DNA of 64,000 nt from GCA-003244245 sp050700115 (GCA_050700115.1 JBOHGG010000021.1:1-64000), one strand, 5' to 3'. Shown: positions 1-8,840, counted from the stretch's first letter. The notes: generated by a model from the sequence alone, not told the origin. Program-made: numbers and translations.

Positions 1-1
1 C

Positions 2-103
2 AACAGCTACCGGGTCAAGAAGCTCGGCGAGCCGGCCAGCACCCGCCACCGAGCACCGGCCACGATCAACATCCGCGAGCTAAAGCCCAGACCAGCAGCA
101 TGA
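2..103 (+). CDS. C-terminal end of an unidentified protein (cut by window edge)
   Basis: An open frame runs in from the left edge and stops at TGA 101-103, giving 33 residues that end in RELKPRPAA. It is rich in Arg, Lys and Pro, like many transposase or phage-protein tails, but I do not recognise the family. The rest of the gene lies outside the window. Treat it only as evidence that a plus-strand gene ends here, convergent with the minus-strand gene at 114-734. Confidence 0.35.
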   Translation, partial: NSYRVKKLGEPASTRHRAPATINIRELKPRPAA

Positions 104-113
104 TCAACTTATG

Positions 114-734
114 CTACGTGGCATTGACTTCAGACCGGGAGAGGCGTAGCCAGCCTCGTCGTTCAGATAACAAAATTACGAACAGTTCGCGGATCGCCCA
201 GCGAAGGGGACTCCGCGTCCATGGCTGACAAGATTTGCGGTCCCAGATCGATCTCACCCCAGCTGAGGTCGCGGTCTCAATCCCGCAAGAAGCAAATACT
301 GCTTGGGCGCGTGGAAGATGATGCGGATGCGCTATGAGCGCGGCAGTCTTCCAGCCGTAGTCACCCATAATTGATTTAACCTGAACCGCAAATTCGCGCG
401 TATCGAGATATCGCTCAGAGTTTCGAGCCGAGCCAATTACGTGGTCGGCGCCCATGTTCGGCTGGAGCGAGCGGATTGCCTGATCGATTTCGACTTGACC
501 AACAATAGGTCGACCGCTGCTTGTGGTCAACGCCAGTGCGGCAAGATACTCATTACACGGTCCCGGTTCTCGAACTCCCGCACGAACAAGGCGATATCCA
601 AAAGTCAGAGCCACGACACATTGTGCCGTATCGATATCTCCGCCTATTCGGTAGTGACCACTCACAGCTCGAGCCATCAATGATAACAACTCTGCCGCCC
701 GGATCCGGGATGAGTTCATCCTCTCCAACGCCAT
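114..734 (-). CDS. YdcF/SanA-like DUF218 domain protein
   Basis: The 206-residue product looks like a DUF218 (YdcF/ElyC/SanA) protein. These have a Rossmann-like fold and are linked, without a settled reaction, to envelope and vancomycin-resistance functions. Visible family features are an N-terminal segment with VVALTFGYRLVRAG, a middle ALALTTSSGRPIVG stretch, and the late motif AALIAHPHHLPRAQAVFASC (around residues 132-151), where the paired histidines and HLPRA are typical. No membrane anchor is evident, unlike SanA itself. The start is uncertain: ATG at 734 is the longest option and an internal Met a few codons on is also possible. Base composition is more AT-rich than the core genes to the right, as in other accessory genes here. 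Confidence 0.6.
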   Translation of the reverse strand: MALERMNSSRIRAAELLSLMARAVSGHYRIGGDIDTAQCVVALTFGYRLVRAGVREPGPCNEYLAALALTTSSGRPIVGQVEIDQAIRSLQPNMGADHVIGSARNSERYLDTREFAVQVKSIMGDYGWKTAALIAHPHHLPRAQAVFASCGIETATSAGVRSIWDRKSCQPWTRSPLRWAIRELFVILLSERRGWLRLSRSEVNAT

Positions 735-1488
735 AGGCGGGAGGGTAGCAGCCGCCGTATGCTCATGAGACTATGTGGTCGGAGCCGGACGTTCCGTTCT
801 GAGTTTGACGTCACGGCAGGGCCACCGCAGCTGTACCCTGGGGCTGTGCGTCGTGAACTCGACGTGACCGACATCTCCTCGCACTGCAAACGTCGGTGGT
901 GTCGAGTTCACGACACGCAAAATCACTGGACAGGTAGTGCCGGGTGTTTCCCAAAGATGGTGCTACTTCGAACTCCGACGGACTTTCGGCGCCGGCCACT
1001 AAGGTGTTCGCGAAGGAAACTTATCAGCTTTATGGGCCGTGAGCATCGATCCGGCCCTGTAGGTGTCGGTCCCTTGTGAGGTTTGCCGCAATCTCCTCGT
1101 CGTCCTCTGGACTACTTCTGTTCATCTTCGGGAGGCAGCGTCGCCGCAGTGAAATCGGTGCGTACGAGCGGTCTGCTCGTCACGACCTTGATCTGAGTGC
1201 ACTGCAGCGAGCTTCGTGCTGGTCGTGCGCTGCTCGACGCCACCGAACCACCTCGCGTGCGGAGGTGGTGACACCGACCGACTAGTGACCAGGAGTGTTC
1301 GCGGCCGACCGCCCGCGCCGCTAGCACACTTGGTAGCTCTCGGTGAGCAAGACGTCAGTGAGGGACCATTCTGGATACCACTGACACGTGTGCCCGGACA
1401 GTGGTCCGTGCATCCCGGCGTTGGAAAGAACAGCAGTATCGAGAGAGAGGCTGAAATGGCCCTCTATTTTGAACAGGAGAATCACATC
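735..1488. other. Non-coding stretch upstream of the secreted Ig-like protein
   Basis: Apart from the hairpin at 850-914 I see no gene, RNA or mobile element. Frames are open but have the biased composition of random high-GC DNA and match no family I know. The last 100 bases should hold the promoter of the secreted protein that starts at 1489. Confidence 0.4.
850..914. repeat. Hairpin of the GAACTCGAC palindrome family
   Basis: Arms GTCGTGAACTCGAC (850-863) and GTCGAGTTCACGAC (901-914) are perfect inverted complements, and pairing continues inward with a few mismatches. The CTCGAC core recurs in hairpins at 4389-4450, 8557-8616 and 29342-29401. This copy sits in a stretch (735-1488) in which I see no credible gene. 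It could be a terminator or a member of a dispersed palindromic repeat. Confidence 0.5.
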
Positions 1489-2259
1489 GTGCGTAAGACC
1501 AGATTCTTGACGTGGCTCGCGGCGGGGGCCCTGGTGGTCGCTGTGGCGACCGGGGGAGGGTTGCTCATGGGCGGGGTGGCCAACGCGGCGCCGCCCGCGA
1601 GTTCCCTGGGCACCGTCACCGCGTCGACGTTGGCCGCAACGTCGACGACCACCGCGCTGACAGTGACCCCGGGCGGCTCGTTCCCCGAGGGTCTCCCGGT
1701 TGCCCTCATCGCGATCGTGACGCCCCCCGATGCGGAGGGCACCGTCCAGTTCAAGGACGCCAACATCGGCGACCCGGCGACCGTGCTTAAGGGCACGGCC
1801 TGCTCGTTCGGGCCGAATCAGGAGACTACCGTCATCGAGGGCACGCCCTGCCCGCTCGGGTCGAACCAGGAGATCACCGCCGCCGCGTTTACGATCACGT
1901 CGACGTTGACCGCCGGGTCGCACTCGCTGACCGCAGAGTTCACCCCTGCCAACCCGTCGGCCTTCGACCCGTCGGCGTCGCCACCGGTGCCGTTTACCGT
2001 GACGCCGCCGATCCTCAGCGAGGTGTCGTTTCTCCTTGAGTCCATCCTTGCGCCCATCCTTGGTGCACTGCCCGGCGGTGCGGAGGGCGTTGATCGGGTG
2101 AAGCTGTTTGAGTCCATCCATGGCGGGCTGCACGGTGACGCGGATGTTGTTGATCGGGTGAAGCTGTTTGAGTCCATCCATGGCGGGCTGCACGGCCACG
2201 CGGAGGGCGTCGATCGAGCGAAGCTCCTTGAGTCCATCCTTGGCGGGTTGCCCCTCTGA
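1489..2259 (+). CDS. Secreted Ig-like (Big) domain protein with C-terminal 20-residue repeats
   Basis: I chose GTG 1489 because CAGGAG lies 9 bases upstream and the product then begins with a classical Sec signal peptide: basic VRKTRF, hydrophobic LAAGALVVAVATGGG, cleavage near ANAAPP. ATG 1456 is an in-frame alternative with a less clear leader. Residues about 40-180 resemble a bacterial Ig-like repeat (Big_3/Big_5 type) rich in Thr, with conserved spacing of VTPGG, GTVQFKD and GSHSLTAEF. Four cysteines occur in the TACSFG/TPCPLG duplication. The last 60 residues are three 20-residue repeats around VDRVKLFESIHGGL. Probably a cell-surface or secreted structural protein; the ligand is unknown. 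It stands alone. Confidence 0.7.
   Translation: MRKTRFLTWLAAGALVVAVATGGGLLMGGVANAAPPASSLGTVTASTLAATSTTTALTVTPGGSFPEGLPVALIAIVTPPDAEGTVQFKDANIGDPATVLKGTACSFGPNQETTVIEGTPCPLGSNQEITAAAFTITSTLTAGSHSLTAEFTPANPSAFDPSASPPVPFTVTPPILSEVSFLLESILAPILGALPGGAEGVDRVKLFESIHGGLHGDADVVDRVKLFESIHGGLHGHAEGVDRAKLLESILGGLPL
2080..2259 (+). repeat. Three tandem 60-bp coding repeats
   Basis: Units 2080-2139, 2140-2199 and 2200-2259 each encode 20 residues with the core DRVKLFESIHGGLHG. Units 1 and 2 are nearly identical at DNA level; unit 3 is more diverged and ends in the stop codon. Each unit looks amphipathic. They form the C-terminus of the secreted Ig-like protein. Confidence 0.85.
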
Positions 2260-2456
2260 TCGCTGCCTAAAGACATGCTGGTGAGCGGGTACCGGTGCCC
2301 ATGCGCAGGCTCCCGCTCACGGCTGTGACCTGCTACTAGCCGGCCGGTGGATCCGCGGCCGGCCGAGCTGCCCGTCATCGATCTCGGCGGTCATCAACTG
2401 CAGGTCGGCTGGCGGCGCCGGTCGGTGGGGGAGCCCGGGTTCAGCAGGCGCAGGCC

Positions 2457-2561
2457 GGGGGTGCGCCGCGGATCCTGCCGCCGACGGTACTCGCCAAGGT
2501 CGGCCATGCGTGCAGGAGTACCGCACCCGGTTCGCTCCCGCCAGGCGTGCGCGCCGCGACG
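2457..2561 (-). pseudogene. Duplicated 5' end of the ligD-like gene
   Basis: These 105 bases match 8171-8275 with only five differences by eye. The copy holds the start codon (ATG at 2507 on the minus strand), the first 15 or so codons of the LigD 3'-phosphoesterase (MADLGEYRR...) and about 54 bases upstream. After that the reading frame leaves the family and stops at about 2394. It is a remnant or rearrangement scar. Otherwise 2260-2819 holds no recognisable gene. Confidence 0.8.
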
Positions 2562-2819
2562 GCGCTGTCTATCGCGGATGGGCGCGCAGCCGCGGGGCGT
2601 TGAGCCCGATCTGATGCGTTGCTACCTCCTATCGGTCGGCTTCTCACCATCTATCACCCACAAAGAGCAGTGTTTAACCACAGTTAGCGCGCGTACGGTG
2701 AGCGAAGTACCCGATTGGGGGTACTCGATCGGGTGGATCAAACCGGTGAGCATGGCGTCCGGCGAACCCGTTGCTCGATCGGCCCGATGTCGGGAACTTC
2801 GAAGTACGCGGAGGTCGCC

Positions 2820-4178
2820 GTGACCGCATCGGTCGCACGTCGCAGGGTCGGCCGGTTCGCCGCCGCCGGAATGGTCGCGCTGGTGGCGGCGCTGACACCC
2901 GGCCCGCAGGCCGTCGCGGAACCCGATTTCACCGTGATCGCCGACGGTTTGGATAACCCACGAGGGCTCGCATTCGGCCCCGACGGCGCGTTGTATGTCG
3001 CCGAGGCGGGCCTCGGTGGGAGCGCCCCTTGCTTGGAGGGACCGGAGGGTAACCAGGTCTGCTTTGGCCTCACCGGAGCAGTGACGCGGATCAAGGGTGG
3101 TCAGTCCCGGGTGCTGACGGGATTGCCGTCCCTCGCGGAGGCGGGCGGGGAGGCGGCGACCGGGCCATCCGACGTGTCGTTCCTCGGGATCGGGTTCCTG
3201 ACGGTCGGGCTCGGGGCGGATCCCGCTGACCGCAACGACCTCCCGCCGTCTGGTCGCACGCTCGGCCAAGTGTTGTCGTTCGCGCCCGGCAGCCCCCGCG
3301 CGGTGTCGCTGGCCAATGTGGCCGGCCACGATGCGAGCGGACACCCCGACGGTGGCCTCCTCAACGGGCTCGTCAATGTCAACCCGCAAGCTGTCCAGGG
3401 GGGCCATAGCGACACCCCAAGAACCGGGGTCGACTCGCTCGCCCGGGCCGGGCTCGACACGAATCACGCGATCGACGCACAGTTGCTGCGGTTAGGTCGG
3501 GCGCTTGGTCACCTGCCGGCGTGTACGCCCCGAGTCCCGCTAGCGGTACCGCTAGCCGACGTGGCCGGCCACGAGGCGAGCAACAATCCTGACGGCGGGG
3601 CGATCGACTCCAACCCGCAAGCCGTCCAGGCTGGCCTTCGCGGCGCCGCGGTCACTGATGCCGGGGGTAACTCACTGGTCCGGATGGGGTTCGACCGCCG
3701 CATCGAAACCCTTGCGGTCTTCCCCCCGCGGATGGTTGACGCGCCGCCTTTCCTCGAATTGCCACCCGGCACGCAGATCCCGATGGAATCGGTGCCTACC
3801 GGTGTCGTGGCCCGGGGCGGCGGCTACTTCGTCAGCGAGCTCACCGGCTTCCCGTTCCAGGTCGGTGCCGCCCGAGTGCACCGGGTCGTGCCCGGCCAAG
3901 AGCCGGAGGTCTATGCCACCGGCCTGACCAACGCCATCGACCTCGATTTCAGCGTGGACGGCACCCTGTACGTGCTGGAGATCGAGCACGAAGGCCTGCT
4001 GGCCGAAGGTTCCGAGTCCTCCGGCGCGCTGGTGAAGGTCGAACCCGGCGAGGACCCGGCGGTGGTGCTCGACGGGCTGGAGTCCCCCACGGGGCTGACC
4101 ATCAGGGACGGGAACGCATACATCACTGATTGTGGCACCTGTGCCGGTAAGGGTCGGGTGTTGCGGCTTCCGCTCTGA
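2820..4178 (+). CDS. Secreted ScyD/ScyE family beta-propeller protein
   Basis: The start GTG 2820 follows GGAGG by 7 bases and gives a Sec signal peptide ending near QAVAEP. The mature part matches the ScyD/ScyE family: LDNPRGLAFGPDGALYVAEAG at the start, a middle NPDGG/DSNPQA segment, DAGGNSLVRM, and a C-terminal TGVVARGGGYFVSELTGFPF block followed by NHL-like propeller motifs (GTLYVLEI, SPTGLTI). Cyanobacterial ScyE takes part in scytonemin synthesis; in actinomycetes these are secreted proteins without proven function. The NPDGG/NPQAVQ segment appears twice (about 3306-3405 and 3546-3635), so the protein carries an extra 80 or so residues. Four cysteines are paired as APCLEG...QVCFG and DCGTCAG. 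Monocistronic. Confidence 0.8.
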   Translation: MTASVARRRVGRFAAAGMVALVAALTPGPQAVAEPDFTVIADGLDNPRGLAFGPDGALYVAEAGLGGSAPCLEGPEGNQVCFGLTGAVTRIKGGQSRVLTGLPSLAEAGGEAATGPSDVSFLGIGFLTVGLGADPADRNDLPPSGRTLGQVLSFAPGSPRAVSLANVAGHDASGHPDGGLLNGLVNVNPQAVQGGHSDTPRTGVDSLARAGLDTNHAIDAQLLRLGRALGHLPACTPRVPLAVPLADVAGHEASNNPDGGAIDSNPQAVQAGLRGAAVTDAGGNSLVRMGFDRRIETLAVFPPRMVDAPPFLELPPGTQIPMESVPTGVVARGGGYFVSELTGFPFQVGAARVHRVVPGQEPEVYATGLTNAIDLDFSVDGTLYVLEIEHEGLLAEGSESSGALVKVEPGEDPAVVLDGLESPTGLTIRDGNAYITDCGTCAGKGRVLRLPL

Positions 4179-4349
4179 TCTCCAGTGCTGGCCTGCGTCG
4201 GCAGTTGTTCAGCCGATGCAGGCTGTAGACCGGAATGCTGGCAGCCGACACACGACCGGAAGACGAGCGCAGCGAGAGTCGAACTTGGTCCGCCGCCAAG
4301 GAAACGTGCGGGCGATCAACTCCTCGTGGCTGAATACATTGGCGTGCTA

Positions 4350-4511
4350 TTGCTTCGAAATAGGAGTGACCACGACCCGCTCTGCTGTCGCCGAGTTCGA
4401 CACCAGAGCTGTCCGAAGCTGGCTGGGTAGCCCTGGTGTCGAACTCGGCGCACGTAGGGCTGTCCCGCGCGGCAGCAGTCCCCATTTCACCCACCAGGGC
4501 GGCGCGTAGCG
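4350..4511 (+). repeat. Dispersed repeat element, copy A, with 18-bp hairpin
   Basis: This stretch matches the reverse complement of 8438-8655. Shared landmarks in order are GCTTCGAAATA, ACCACGAC, CGCTCTGCTG, a hairpin, GGCGCACGTAGGG and a final GGGCGGCGCG block. The hairpin arms 4389-4406 and 4433-4450 pair perfectly over 18 bp (core CCGAGTTCGACACCAG). The two copies are in opposite orientation and bracket the genes at 4761-8221. I see no coding capacity, so this looks like a MITE- or REP-like element. The rest of 4179-4760 holds no gene I can support. Confidence 0.75.
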
Positions 4512-4760
4512 CCTAGATGGCTTGGCTCCGAATGGCCCTGAAGGTGCATGGTTGCGGGGTGCGGCGCCCCGCGCCGAGAAGCCCACCATCCGGTGACCGG
4601 CGTGGTCGCGTCGGCGTCGAGCAGGGCCGGGTGCTTCGGCCGGGAACCGAACCGGCCCCTGTCGTTCACGGTATCGACATCGACGCACGCGCCGGGCAGT
4701 CGTAGCGTCAGAACAGCAGTCGAGCGGCCACGGGGCCGGACGGCCAAGAGGAGGATGGCG

Positions 4761-5369
4761 ATGTTCGTTCAGGTGATCCAGGGCCAGGTAACCGACGCGG
4801 GGCAGGTACGCGCCGCACTCGACCGGTGGGTCCAGGAGCTGGCACCCGGCGCTTCCGGCTGGCTTGGCTCGACCGCTGGAGTGACCGAGGACGGCCTGTT
4901 CGTAGGACTCGCACGCTTCGAATCCGAGGACGCCGCCCGGGACAACAGTGACCGACCCGAGCAGGACAAGTGGTGGGCTGAGACGTCCAGACTTTTCACT
5001 GTGGAAGCCACCTTTCGCGCCAGCCGCGACGTTGTCGTAGACCTCAACGGCGAGCCGGACGACGCGGGCTTCGTCCAGGTCATCCAGGGCCGCGGCAGCG
5101 ACCCTGCCCGCGCGCGGGAACTCATGGGGCAGAACGCTCCCGAGTGGGCCGCGTTGCGGCCCGACATCATCGGCAGCGTTGCGGTCGAACACGACGGTGG
5201 GGCCTACACCATGGCGTTGTACTTCACTTCCGAGGCCGACGCACGCGAAGGCGAACGCAAGGAGCCGCCACCAGAGCTGAAGGTGCAGATGGAACAGATG
5301 GATGCCCTTCACGTCGGAGTGCCGGAATTCTTCGACCTGAAGCAGCCCTGGCTCTACTCCCCACGGTGA
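4761..5369 (+). CDS. Duplicated dimeric alpha/beta-barrel (ABM-like) protein
   Basis: The 202-residue product consists of two tandem ferredoxin-like (dimeric alpha/beta barrel) halves. Each begins with the same strand, FVQVIQG (residues 2-8 and about 115-121). The fold is used by monooxygenases and stress-related dimers, but no catalytic residue pattern tells which applies here. ATG 4761 is preferred over ATG 4755 because AAGAGGAGG then sits 6 bases upstream instead of touching the start. A pyridoxamine-oxidase-like gene starts 9 bases after the stop, so the two were probably one operon before that gene was truncated. Confidence 0.65.
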   Translation: MFVQVIQGQVTDAGQVRAALDRWVQELAPGASGWLGSTAGVTEDGLFVGLARFESEDAARDNSDRPEQDKWWAETSRLFTVEATFRASRDVVVDLNGEPDDAGFVQVIQGRGSDPARARELMGQNAPEWAALRPDIIGSVAVEHDGGAYTMALYFTSEADAREGERKEPPPELKVQMEQMDALHVGVPEFFDLKQPWLYSPR

Positions 5370-5378
5370 GTAGCCGGC

Positions 5379-5720
5379 GTGACCCGGAAGCACCCCTTCG
5401 ATGTGGACGCCTTTTTGGCCAAGCCGCTGGTCGCGCGGGTCGCGAACAACGGCCCGGCGGTGCGCCCCGTCTGGTATCTCTGGGAGGACGGGGCGTTCTG
5501 GTGGATCACCGGCTCCTATGCGCGCCTGCCCGAGCTGCTGGCCAAGGATCCGCGCGTCGCGCTGGTCATCGACACCTGCGACCTGAAGACGCTCGAGGTT
5601 CTCCAGGTCACCGCGTGGGGCGAGGCCGAGGTCGTTCCCTTTGATGAAGCCCGTGCGATGCGCAAGCTCGTCCGGTACCTGGGAGACGACGAGCCGCCTG
5701 GCAAGCCAGCCTTGCGGTCT
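5379..5720 (+). pseudogene. Truncated pyridoxamine 5'-phosphate oxidase-like (PPOX) protein
   Basis: From GTG 5379 the first 105 or so residues resemble the split-barrel flavin/F420-binding PPOX family: FLAKPLVARVANNGPAVRPV, WYLWEDGAFWWITGSYARLP and DPRVALVIDTCD. Around MRKLVRYLGDDEPP, where the family continues for some 30 more residues, the sequence switches to DNA that makes sense only in another frame, as a TPR regulator fragment. This looks like a deletion junction near 5700, so the gene is probably inactive although its frame stays open to 5822. Confidence 0.6.
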
Positions 5721-6748
5721 TGGAAGGAGAACGCGCCGACGACGCGGCCTTCGAGGCGGCGCAGGACATCGGCGAACCCGCGGTACGCGCGAGGGTGCTG
5801 TGGTTCCTCGGGTACGTCCTGACCACCGTCGGTGACCTGTCCACGGGCGAACGCGTCACGGATCAGGCACTGGCCGGCTTCCGCTCCCTCGACGATCGCT
5901 GGGGAATCGCGGCCGCGCTCAGCGACCGCGTGAGCCAGGCGATGGCGAAGGGAGACTTCACCGGCGCCAAGAGCGATGCCGCGCGCAGCGCCGAACTGTT
6001 CCAGGATCTCGGCGACCGCTGGGGCCAGCTACAGGCGTCTTTCGCGCTCGGCACACTCGCCGAGATCACCGGCGACTACGAACAGGCCGCCCGCTTGCAC
6101 CGGGACGGCCTGCGGATGGCCGAGGAACTCGGACTGTGGCCTGAAGTCTCCTACCAGTTATCGTGGCTCGGCCGAATCGCCCTGTTCACCAGGGACTATT
6201 CGCAGGCATGGGAGTTCCACGAGCGGGCGATGCGACTGGCGGCCGAGCAAGGTTTCAAGCCAGCAGAGATGTATGCCGAGACCGGCCTCGCGCTCGTCGC
6301 GCGCAGGGAAGGCAGGTTCGGCATCGCCGAGGAGCACCTGCGCACCGTGCTCGAATGGCACCGCCAGGTGGGCTTCGAGGCGGGCAGCACGCTGATCCTC
6401 GCCGAACTCGGCTTCATCGCCGAGCAGCGCGGAGACGTGGCACCGGCCAAGAGACTTCAGCTGGACGGCTTTGCTCTCGCCAGTCGCGGCGGTGATCCCC
6501 GGGCGATCGCGCTCGCGATGGAAGGACTCGCCGGTGCACACGCGCTCGCCGGCGAACACGACCGCGCCGCTCGGCTGCTGGGAGCGGCCGCGACGGCGAG
6601 GGAATCGGTAGGAACGCCACTGCCGGGAGCCGAACGCGGCGACGTCGACCGGATCACCGCGACGGCGCGGAATGCACTCGGCGAGCAGGCTTTCGCGGTG
6701 GAGTTCGAACGCGGCACCAAACTGGAAGCCGATGAGCTCATCCCGTGA
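5720..6748 (+). pseudogene. C-terminal TPR part of an AfsR/LuxR-type regulator (5' end missing)
   Basis: About 340 residues of tetratricopeptide-type helical hairpins are visible, with motifs such as GDYEQAARLHRDGLRMAEEL and YSQAWEFHERAMRLAAEQG. The end (GAAATARESVGTPLPGAER) is typical of the C-terminus of large ATPase regulators of the AfsR/MalT-like group. The N-terminal DNA-binding and NB-ARC ATPase parts are absent; only TTG 5720 could start the frame, inside the truncated PPOX gene. I read it as the 3' remnant of a larger regulator joined to the PPOX gene by deletion. Confidence 0.65.
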
Positions 6749-6820
6749 TGGGTGTTCGGCGTGAACGGCGGGGGGTGCTGACGTGACGTGGGCAGGCTGA
6801 GTCGCCGAGTCCAGCCGCAG

Positions 6821-8221
6821 TCAATGGCGGCGCGGCAATGGTGGTCCCGGTTCCCGGGTTCCCGTCCACAAGTCACCTGTGCGTTGCACGCGAGCCAGCA
6901 CCTCCGGTGCGGTGAACACCAGGTCGGACGGCTGCTGGCAGCGGCGTACCTCGTCCCAGCTCAAGGGGGTGGACACGGTCGGCCGCTGCTGGGCCCGCAG
7001 CGCGTAGGGCGCCACTGTGGTTTTGGCAGGGTTGTTCTGGCTCCAGTCGATGAATACCTTGCCGGTGCGGACCGACTTCGTCATCCGGGACACCACCAGT
7101 TCCGAGGTCTGTCCGGCGAGTTGGTCGGCGACCGCCCGGGCGTAGGTCGAGGTCGGCTGCGGGTCGTGCACTCGCACCGGCGTGTAGACCTGCAGGCCCT
7201 TGCCGCCGCTGGTCTTCGGATACCCGGTCAGGCCGTCCTGTTCCAGCACGGTGCGGATCCGCTCGGCCACCCGGCAGCACTCCACGACGGTGGCCGGTGG
7301 CCCCGGGTCGAGGTCGAAGACCAGCAGGTCCGGTGGGTGTTGAGCGCCGCGCGGCCCCACCGTCCATTGCGGAACATGCAGCTCGAGCACCGCCAGGTTG
7401 GCCAGCCACACGAGAGTGGCCAGGTTGTCTACCACGACGAAGTGGGCGGTCGCCGCGCCCTTGGTGCTGCCCGGGGTGGGTAGCTCGACGGTGCGTACCC
7501 AGTCCGGGGCGTGCTGGGGGACGTGCTTTTCGAAGAAGGACTTCCCGTCGACCCCGTCGGGGTAGCGGCGCAGTGTCACCGGCCGGTCGGCGAGGTAGGG
7601 CAGCAGCGCCGGGGCGATCCGGGTGTAGTAGTCGATCACCTCGCCCTTGCTGAACCCGGTAGCCGGGTAGAGCACCTTGTCCAGATTGGACAGCTTGAGC
7701 CGGCGGCCCTCGACGGTGACGGTCGGCGCGTGCACCGGCCCGACCGGCGCCGGCGGCGCGGCGTCCGGATCGGAGCGGCGGCGCACCAGCCAGTCCCGGC
7801 CCTCCCCGTCGGAGAAGAACACGAACCGCCCGTGGGTGCGCTGCCCGTGCAGGGTCACGGCGACCTCGGTGTCGGTCCATTTCTCGGTCTCGTAGTGGCC
7901 GGTGTCCCAGATCGTCATGGAGCCGGCGCCGTACTCGCCTTTCGGGATCTCGCCGTGGAAGGTCAGGTACTCCAGCGGGTGGTCCTCGGTGTGTACCGCC
8001 AACCGGATCTCGCCGGGCTGTTCCGGCAGGTTCTTGGGCACCGCGAAGGAGACCAGCACGCCGTCGCGCTCAAGCCGCACGTCGTAGTGCAGCCGCCGCG
8101 CGTGGTGCTCCTGGATAACGAAACGGTCCCCACCGGCACCGGCCGGTGGGTCCTCGGCGGGCACCGGTTCGGGGGTGCGCCGCGGATCCCGCCGCCGACG
8201 GTACTCGCCAAGGTCGGCCAT
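6821..8221 (-). CDS. ligD: LigD-like 3'-phosphoesterase/primase-polymerase (no ligase domain)
   Basis: The 466-residue protein starts at ATG 8221 with MADLGEYRR, the usual start of LigD phosphoesterase domains. Residues 30-150 carry the phosphoesterase motif EHHARRLHYDVRLE (His40, His45, Asp47). Residues about 180-450 form the archaeo-eukaryotic primase-type polymerase (KVLYPATGFSKGEVIDYY, catalytic FDLDPGP, later KTSGGKGLQVYTP and FIDWSQN). The usual ATP-dependent ligase domain is missing, so a separate ligase and Ku must act with it in non-homologous end joining if it is functional. Neither lies in this window. It stands alone between repeat copies A and B, and its 5' end is duplicated at 2457-2561. 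Confidence 0.9.
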   Translation of the reverse strand: MADLGEYRRRRDPRRTPEPVPAEDPPAGAGGDRFVIQEHHARRLHYDVRLERDGVLVSFAVPKNLPEQPGEIRLAVHTEDHPLEYLTFHGEIPKGEYGAGSMTIWDTGHYETEKWTDTEVAVTLHGQRTHGRFVFFSDGEGRDWLVRRRSDPDAAPPAPVGPVHAPTVTVEGRRLKLSNLDKVLYPATGFSKGEVIDYYTRIAPALLPYLADRPVTLRRYPDGVDGKSFFEKHVPQHAPDWVRTVELPTPGSTKGAATAHFVVVDNLATLVWLANLAVLELHVPQWTVGPRGAQHPPDLLVFDLDPGPPATVVECCRVAERIRTVLEQDGLTGYPKTSGGKGLQVYTPVRVHDPQPTSTYARAVADQLAGQTSELVVSRMTKSVRTGKVFIDWSQNNPAKTTVAPYALRAQQRPTVSTPLSWDEVRRCQQPSDLVFTAPEVLARVQRTGDLWTGTREPGPPLPRRH

Positions 8222-8437
8222 GAGTGCAGGACTACCGCACCCGGTCCGTTCCCGCCAGGCGTGCGCGCCGCGACGAGGCACGCCGAGCGCCGGTGAGCGG
8301 AGCAGCCACGCGATCCTGGCCCGGTGGATGCGCACGCCAGGAGAGACCGGCGTTTCCTTGCCCTGATGGAAATCCGGCACGATGGTCGTGTGGAGATTGA
8401 GTCTTTTCTGGCCTGCGCTCGGGGGCTGCTGGTCATA

Positions 8438-8655
8438 CCGCTCCGCGCCGCCCTGAGGGGTGAAACGCGGGCTGCTGCCGGTCGTGATCACCCGTACCTC
8501 AACGCGAACAGCGGTCCCGGGTCGCGGCGGCCCCGCCCCGTGACAACCCTACGTGCGCCGAGCTCGACACCAGTGCTGCCCGCGCCGCTTCGGACAGCAC
8601 TGCTGTCGAGCTCGGCAACAGCAGAGCGGTCGTGGTTACTGGTATTTCGAAGCGA
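8438..8655 (-). repeat. Dispersed repeat element, copy B, with 21-bp hairpin
   Basis: This is the inverted partner of 4350-4511, starting 217 bp upstream of the ligD start. The hairpin arms 8557-8577 and 8596-8616 pair over 21 bp with one mismatch (core GCCGAGCTCGACA). It is longer than copy A by an insertion between the hairpin and the GGGCGGCGCG end. No coding potential is evident. Confidence 0.75.
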
Positions 8656-8840
8656 AGCGACGATCACTGGGGCTGTCAGGTAACAGCGAACGGCCGCACC
8701 CGATACAACGGGTAGGGCCGTTGCTCCGATTGGGAGGTTGGACCGCTCGATCAAGCGGCCCGAGACACCTGGCCATGCGCTGCCGCAGCAGGTGGTGCTC
8801 GACTGCCACGGTTCACAGCAACTCAACTTGGGGGGACACC

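Noticed and set aside
1321..2199. Long minus-strand frame opposite the secreted Ig-like gene
   Set aside because: It is Arg/Gly/His-rich nonsense typical of antisense high-GC frames, while the plus strand has a signal peptide, ribosome site and repeats.
6873..7880. Long minus-strand frame overlapping ligD in another frame
   Set aside because: Its composition is Arg/Ala/Gly-biased and the ligD frame has clear phosphoesterase and polymerase motifs.
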